From Micromonospora sp. C28SCA-DRY-2 (GTDB lineage Bacteria; Actinomycetota; Actinomycetes; Mycobacteriales; Micromonosporaceae): 64,000 nucleotides of DNA. Every line of letters starts with the position of its first letter. The first letter of the stretch is position 1. Below the pieces are notes generated by a model. The model did not search any database and was not told the origin of the DNA. It worked only from the letters and a program-made list of their open reading frames with translations. The translations under genes were made by a program, and so were the position numbers. Shown here piece after piece: positions 59,348 to 64,000 of the stretch. Location: assembly GCF_030519475.1 (NCBI RefSeq), contig NZ_JAUMKD010000005.1, forward strand, positions 124,001-188,000, given 5' to 3'.

Positions 59348-61188
59348 CCGGGCCCCGGCTGTCGCCCCGGCGCGCCGTCCGGCACGCCCGGCAGGCCGCC
59401 GGCCTGACCTGGCGGGCGGCGCCCGGGGGCACCTGCGCGGAGCTGCTGCTCGCGGTGGTCGGCGGCCTGGCGCCGGTGCTCGTCGCCGGGTTGACCAAGC
59501 TGGTGCTGGACCGGTTGACCACCGGCGGCGGGCCGGCCGTGCCGCTGGCCGTGCTCGGGGTGGGGCTGGCCGCGCTGGCCGCCACCTCGGTGGTGCTGCC
59601 GCACCTGCGCCGGTACGTCGAGAACGAGCGGTCCCGGGCGGTCACCCGGCTGGTCCGCCGCCGCCTGTACGCGGCCGTGCAGGGGCTCGGTGGGCTGGCC
59701 CGGCTGGAGGACCCGGAGTTCCAGGATCGGTTGCAGGCCGCCCAGCAGACCGGGCACCTCGGCCCCACCCAGTTGACCGGCAACGCGCTGGCCGGGGTGC
59801 AGAGCGTGATCCTGGCCGGCGGCTTCCTCGGCGCACTGCTGGTGCTGAGCCCGGTGGTCGGGCTGCTGGTGCTGGTGGCGGCGCTGCCCACGCTATGGAT
59901 GCAGCTGCGGCTCAACCGGGCCCGCGCGGCGATGGTGCTGCACCTGGAGCACTTCCAGCGGCGCGACCTGTTCTTCGCCCAGCTGCTGGTGGGCCTGCCC
60001 GCCGCCAAGGAGGTGCGGCTGTTCGGCCTGGGCCGGTTCTTCGGCGACCGGATGCTCGACGAGCTGCACGGCATGCACCGGGTGGAGCAGCGGCTGGACC
60101 GCCGCGAGCTGCGCGCCCAGGCGCTGCTCGGCCTGCTCGGCGCCGGGGTGGCCGGGGTGGGCGTGGTCTACGTCGTCACCCGCGCCGCCGCCGGCGGGCT
60201 GACCCCCGGCGACGTCGCGGTCTACCTCGCCGCCGTGCCCGGCGTGCAGGGCGCGCTGGGCAACCTGGTCGGGCAGCTCGGCGCGATCCACCAGGCGCTG
60301 CTGCTCTTCGACCACTACGACGAGGTGACGCACGCCGAGCCGGACCTGCCGGTGCGGGCCGCGCCGCGCCCGGTGCCGCCGCTGCGGCGGGGGATCGAGC
60401 TGCGCGACGTGTGGTTCCGCTACTCGCCGGAGCATCCGTGGGTGCTGCGCGGGGTGGACCTGTTCCTGCCCGCCGGCTCGACCACCGCGCTGGTCGGGCT
60501 CAACGGGGCCGGCAAGAGCACCCTGGTGAAGCTGCTCTGCCGGTTCTACGACCCGGAGCGCGGCACGATCAGCTGGGACGGGGTGGACCTGCGCGAGTTC
60601 GACCCGGCGGCGCTGCGGGAGCGGCTGGGCGCGGTGTTCCAGGACTTCATGCCGTACGACCTCAGTGCCGGGGAGAACATCGCGGTCGGCGACCTGGCCG
60701 CCCGCGACGACCCGGCCCGGCTGCGGGCCGCCGCCCGGCACGCCGGCATCGACGACGCCCTCACCGCCCTGCCCCGCGGCTACGACACCCTGCTCACCCG
60801 GATCTTCTTCGACGGGCCGGACCGGGACGACCCGGGGGCGGGGGTGGTCCTCTCCGGCGGGCAGTGGCAGCGGATCGCGCTGGCCCGCGGCTTCCTCCGG
60901 GCCGACCGGGACCTGCTCGTGCTCGACGAGCCCAGCTCCGGGCTGGACGCGGAGGCCGAGCACGACCTGCACGTCCGGCTGCGCCGGCTGCGCGCCGGGC
61001 GGACCAGCCTGCTCATCTCGCACCGGTTGAACGCGGTGCGCGACGCCGATCGCATCGTGGTGCTGGCCGACGGCCGGATCGCCGAGTGCGGCGGCCACGA
61101 CGAGCTGCTCGCCGCCGGTGGCGGCTACGCCCGGCTGTTCACCCTCCAGGCGCGCGGCTACCGCGAGCAGCGCCCGGCCCCGGCCTGA
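59344..61188 (+). CDS. ABC exporter, fused membrane and ATPase domains
   Basis: A 614-residue half-transporter. The membrane domain spans about residues 1-330 (helices around GTCAELLLAVVGGLAPVLVA and VILAGGFLGALLVLSPVVGL). The ATPase has Walker A LVGLNGAGKSTLVKLL (about 383), the signature VLSGGQWQRIALARG (about 502) and Walker B LLVLDEPSSGLD, then an H-loop in SLLISHRL. No C39 peptidase domain is present, so leader removal must be done by another protein, perhaps the S26 peptidase. Homodimer expected. Coupled to the TlpA-like gene. Confidence 0.88.
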   Translation: MTGPRLSPRRAVRHARQAAGLTWRAAPGGTCAELLLAVVGGLAPVLVAGLTKLVLDRLTTGGGPAVPLAVLGVGLAALAATSVVLPHLRRYVENERSRAVTRLVRRRLYAAVQGLGGLARLEDPEFQDRLQAAQQTGHLGPTQLTGNALAGVQSVILAGGFLGALLVLSPVVGLLVLVAALPTLWMQLRLNRARAAMVLHLEHFQRRDLFFAQLLVGLPAAKEVRLFGLGRFFGDRMLDELHGMHRVEQRLDRRELRAQALLGLLGAGVAGVGVVYVVTRAAAGGLTPGDVAVYLAAVPGVQGALGNLVGQLGAIHQALLLFDHYDEVTHAEPDLPVRAAPRPVPPLRRGIELRDVWFRYSPEHPWVLRGVDLFLPAGSTTALVGLNGAGKSTLVKLLCRFYDPERGTISWDGVDLREFDPAALRERLGAVFQDFMPYDLSAGENIAVGDLAARDDPARLRAAARHAGIDDALTALPRGYDTLLTRIFFDGPDRDDPGAGVVLSGGQWQRIALARGFLRADRDLLVLDEPSSGLDAEAEHDLHVRLRRLRAGRTSLLISHRLNAVRDADRIVVLADGRIAECGGHDELLAAGGGYARLFTLQARGYREQRPAPA

Positions 61189-61263
61189 CCAGGCCGCCCG
61201 CTCGCCCGGCGCGGACCACGCGGAACACCCCCCCGTTCCGGGGCCGCACCCGGCGTCGCGACC

Positions 61264-63144
61264 TCAGCCGCCCGGGCCGGTGGTGCGGCGCTGCCCGGGC
61301 ACGGCGGGTCCGGGCCGCCCGTCGCCCGGGTCGGGCCGGGCGGCGTCGGGATCCGGTTGCTCGGCCGCGGCGAGTTCGGCGGCGTAGAGCCGGACCAGGT
61401 CGCCGATGCGGAACCGGCCGGGCCCGGCCGGCTCGGCGAGCTGCGCGGCCACCAGCCGGTCCAGGGCCCGCGCGGCGTCCTCGGGCGGCTGGCCGGTCAG
61501 CGCGGCGGCCAGTTCGGCGGTGACCGGCCCGGGCCGGGCCCGGCCGAGCCGGCGGAACACCGGGGCCGCGGATCCGAGCCGGCGGTAGCTGGCGGTCAGC
61601 CGGGGCCGCAGCCCGGTCTCCGCGAGCCGGTAGCGCTCGTCGCGCAGCAGCCGGGCCAGCCGCCCCAGCGACCAGTGCGGTCCCTCGGCGAGCCGGCGGG
61701 CGGCGGTACGCAGTGCCAGCGGTAACCCCTCGCAGAGCGCCACCACCGCGCCGGCGGCCTCCGGCTCCTCGTCCACCCGGCGGGCGCCGGCGGCCGCCCG
61801 GAGCAGGGCGAGCCCCTCCGGCGGGGGGAGCGGATCGAGCCGCAGCGGCCGGTCCGCCCCGTCGAGCAGCGGGGCGCGGCTGGTCACCAGCAGCGCGCAC
61901 CCGCCGCGTACCGGCAGCAGGCCGTCGACCTGGGCGGCGTCGGCGGCGTTGTCGAGCACCAGCAGCACCCGCCGGTTGAACAGCAGGGACCGGATCCGGG
62001 CCCGGGCCTCGGCGAGGCTGGCCGGGTCCGGCCGGGAGGTGGGGCAGAGCGACCGGAGCACCCGGTTGGCCACCTGGATCGGCGGCAGCGGGGTGTCCGC
62101 GACCGAGCCGCCGAGGTCGAGGTGGAGCTGGCCGTCGGGGAAGGCGTCCAGCGCCTCGGCCGCGGCCCGCAGCGCGAGCGCGGACTTGCCGGTGCCCGCC
62201 ATGCCGTAGACCGACACCGCGACGGGGCGCTCGCCGGCGCCGGCCAGCGCGGCGCCGAGGCGGGCCAGTTCGGCGTGCCGTCCGACGAAGGGCGCGGCGG
62301 CGCAGGGCAGCTCGTGCGGCACCGGCGCGGTGGCGGATCCGGTGGACCGGCCGCGGGCCCGCGGGCGGGCGCGGTTGCCGGCCGGCAGCAACCGGGGGTC
62401 GTGCCGGCGCACCGAGCGGTACAGCTCGGAAAGCTCGGGGCCGGGGGAGACGCCCAGCTCCCCGGCGAGCGCCCGGCACGCGCTGCGGTACGTCTGCACC
62501 GCGGCGGCCTGGTCGCCGGCCCGGCACTGGGCGGTCATCAGCAGCGCCCAGGCCGGCTCCCGCAGCGGGTTCTCGCTCAGGTGCGCGCGGAGCAGGGCCA
62601 GCAGCGCGGGGCTGCCCGGGTCGCCCAGCTCCAGCCGGCACGCGGCGTACGCCTCCCGGGCGCCGGCCCGGCGTTCGCGCAGCCGGTCGAACGCGGCCGC
62701 CGTCACCGCCCCGTACGCCGGTGGCGGCTCGGTCTCCGACCAGAGCGCCAGCGCCCGCTCGAACAGGTTGGCCGCGACCGCCGGCTCGCCCCGGGCGCGG
62801 GCCGCCTGGCCCTCGGTGACCAGCCGCTCGAACTCGGTGGCGTCCAGCTCACCCGGCGCCACCCGGAGCCGGTAACCGCCGCCCTCGGCGTGCAGCCGCA
62901 CCGGCTCGCCGGGGCCGGTGAGCAGGTGCCGCAGCTGGCTCGCGTGGCTGCGCAGGTTCGCCACCGCCGAGGCGGGCGCCTGCCCGCCCCACAGCTCCTG
63001 GCGCAGCCGTTCCACCGGGACCGCCACGCCCGCGTGCAGCAGCAGGGTGACCAGCAGCGCGGTCGGCCGGCCGGCCGGCAACCGCAGCGGGCGGCCGTCG
63101 CGGAGCACCCGGACCGGGCCGAGGATCTGGAACGACAGCCCCAT
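61264..63144 (-). CDS. SARP-family regulator with BTAD and NB-ARC domains (AfsR-like)
   Basis: The 626-residue regulator has an OmpR-like winged helix (about 1-95: FQILGPVRVLRDGRPLRL, LRQELWGGQAPASAVANLRS), a BTAD helical domain (about 100-245), and an NB-ARC ATPase (about 285-560: Walker A YGMAGTGKSALAL, LLVLDNAADAAQ, CEGLPLALR). It ends without TPR repeats, so it is shorter than AfsR (about 990). GGAGG precedes the ATG. Leu474 is encoded by TTA, rare here and bldA-dependent in Streptomyces. It is convergent to the ABC gene and the probable activator of the TGTATCC promoters. Confidence 0.87.
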   Translation of the reverse strand: MGLSFQILGPVRVLRDGRPLRLPAGRPTALLVTLLLHAGVAVPVERLRQELWGGQAPASAVANLRSHASQLRHLLTGPGEPVRLHAEGGGYRLRVAPGELDATEFERLVTEGQAARARGEPAVAANLFERALALWSETEPPPAYGAVTAAAFDRLRERRAGAREAYAACRLELGDPGSPALLALLRAHLSENPLREPAWALLMTAQCRAGDQAAAVQTYRSACRALAGELGVSPGPELSELYRSVRRHDPRLLPAGNRARPRARGRSTGSATAPVPHELPCAAAPFVGRHAELARLGAALAGAGERPVAVSVYGMAGTGKSALALRAAAEALDAFPDGQLHLDLGGSVADTPLPPIQVANRVLRSLCPTSRPDPASLAEARARIRSLLFNRRVLLVLDNAADAAQVDGLLPVRGGCALLVTSRAPLLDGADRPLRLDPLPPPEGLALLRAAAGARRVDEEPEAAGAVVALCEGLPLALRTAARRLAEGPHWSLGRLARLLRDERYRLAETGLRPRLTASYRRLGSAAPVFRRLGRARPGPVTAELAAALTGQPPEDAARALDRLVAAQLAEPAGPGRFRIGDLVRLYAAELAAAEQPDPDAARPDPGDGRPGPAVPGQRRTTGPGG

Positions 63145-63202
63145 GCGACCTCCGCTGTGTGCCCCCGCGGGCCGTCGTCGGCCCCACACCACCGCCGAGG
63201 TA

Positions 63203-63208
63203 ATTATG
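63203..63208 (-). promoter_or_regulatory. -10-like element (CATAAT) of the SARP gene
   Basis: On the minus strand GGCATAATTACC, an A/T-rich island in very GC-rich sequence, holds CATAAT about 60 bp before the SARP ATG. No TGTATCC heptamer is found near it, so self-activation is not suggested. The rest of the 232-bp gap shows nothing I can name. Confidence 0.35.
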
Positions 63209-63376
63209 CCAGTCGATGTGTGGCGTCGTGGCGCCGATCTCGGCCGCGCACATCGGCCGAAAGGCCAGCGGCGACGGCATGGTCGGCTACCCGCCAGCCC
63301 GCATCGCAGTGGACACCCCGACCGGCGTCCGGCCGCCACACCCGGTCGAGCAGGGACGCCACCGGCCGACAGGCGC

Positions 63377-64000
63377 TCAGGCGGTGACCACCGCCTCGCC
63401 GTCGGCCGGGCGGCCCTCGGCACCGTCGACCGCCGCCGGGCGCGCGGGCCGGGGGAACCACTCCACCGGCGAGCGCCCGTCGTCGTCGGCCCGGCCGCCG
63501 TCGCCGGCGGGCTGCCGGTCGTGGCCCGCCGCCCACCCCCCGGCGTCGGTCCGGCCCGCCGCCGCGGGCTCGTCGGCCGCCACGGCATCGGCGTCCGGGT
63601 GCCGGCCCGTCCGCCCGGCGTCCGGGGCGGTGCCCGTCTCCACGCCGGCCGGCTCGGCGTCGCCGCTGGTCGCCGGTCCGGCCGCCACGGTGGCCGGACC
63701 AGCCGGCCCGTCGTTCGCCGGGGCGGCCCGGTCCGCATCCGCAGCCGCCGCCCGGCCGTTCTCCGGCGCGGCCGGCTCGCCGGCGCCGTCGCCGGGGCGG
63801 GCCGCCACCAGGGGGTACTCCGCGGTCTCGGTACCGCCCGTGGCCGCCGCCATCACCGCCGCCGCGGCCAGGTCGGCCACCCGCTTCGCCTCGCGGCGCA
63901 CCCGGGCGCGTACCTCCCGGGCGTGCTGTTCGGCGGCCTCGGCCGCCTGCCGGGCCGCGTCCAGCCGGGCCGTTTCGTCGGTCAGCTCCCGCTGCACCTC
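63377..64000 (-). CDS. Unrecognised Ala-rich protein with coiled-coil start, partial
   Basis: At least 207 codons are present; the gene continues past the window's end, so its N-terminus is missing. Visible first is a charged, heptad-like helix (EVQRELTDETARLDAARQA, then EQHAREVRARVRREAKRV), followed by a long Ala/Gly/Pro/Asp-rich low-complexity tail with no predicted fold and a SPVEWFPRPARP patch near the end. It could belong to a cell-division, cytoskeletal or envelope protein with a disordered tail. I do not recognise it. Confidence 0.5.
   Translation of the reverse strand, partial: EVQRELTDETARLDAARQAAEAAEQHAREVRARVRREAKRVADLAAAAVMAAATGGTETAEYPLVAARPGDGAGEPAAPENGRAAAADADRAAPANDGPAGPATVAAGPATSGDAEPAGVETGTAPDAGRTGRHPDADAVAADEPAAAGRTDAGGWAAGHDRQPAGDGGRADDDGRSPVEWFPRPARPAAVDGAEGRPADGEAVVTA

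Noticed and set aside
61189..61263. Terminator between the ABC gene and the SARP gene
   Set aside because: CGGAAC/GTTCCG gives only 6 bp with a C-rich loop; too weak to call.

Overview
This is very GC-rich actinobacterial chromosomal DNA: frequent GTG starts, GTGA/ATGA stop-start overlaps, almost only G/C in third codon positions. Several features point to a filamentous actinomycete, most likely of the Micromonosporaceae: BldD, a mycobacterial-type integration host factor (mIHF), an AfsR-like SARP regulator with a TTA codon, a PyrR leader site, and the block order aroC-aroK-aroB-aroQ-efp-nusB-bldD-pyrRBC-carAB-pyrDF-mihF-gmk-rpoZ-coaBC-metK-priA. That order is shared in outline with Streptomyces. 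The genus is inferred from gene order and protein character, not from a database search.

Layout. (1) 1-4613: a surface-polysaccharide cluster (sulfotransferase tail, APH-like kinase, Alg14/Alg13-like glycosyltransferase pair, GT2, methyltransferase). (2) 4648-12495: Na+/H+ antiporter, then the shikimate genes aroC, aroK, aroB and aroQ, interrupted by a hydrolase/WYL-regulator pair and a CtaG/DUF2243 pair. (3) 12661-25242: efp-nusB, a terminator, bldD, and divergently the pyrimidine operon pyrR-pyrB-pyrC-carA-carB-pyrD-(bioA)-pyrF with a PyrR-binding leader. (4) 25421-31300: mihF, a degenerate guanylate kinase, rpoZ, coaBC, metK, priA. (5) 31566-35605: a kinase-ParB fusion, a CTP-synthase-glutaminase relative, a LysR regulator and a P450. 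(6) 35651-42591: def-fmt-rsmB, two tandem septum-formation-like lipoproteins, rpe and a REC-GGDEF protein. (7) 42654-50801: an FMN riboswitch followed by ribD-ribE-ribM-ribBA-ribH, a hydrolase, hisE-hisG, a DMT transporter and a PH-domain protein. (8) 51245-57288: infC-rpmI-rplT, an rRNA methyltransferase, pheST.

(9) 57293-63144 is the most unusual part. It holds an S26 signal peptidase-like protein, a 71-residue peptide with ten cysteines, a MauE-like membrane protein, a TlpA/MauD-like thioredoxin, an ABC exporter and a SARP regulator with an NB-ARC domain. The peptide gene and the mauE-tlpA-ABC operon diverge from a 170-bp region. Each promoter there carries TGTA(T/A)CC heptamer repeats ending exactly 8 bp upstream of a -10-like hexamer, which is the classical layout of SARP-activated promoters. 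I propose a SARP-controlled system that makes, oxidises, trims and exports a disulfide-rich peptide. The window ends in an unrecognised Ala-rich protein. I saw no rRNA, tRNA, CRISPR array or insertion sequence.
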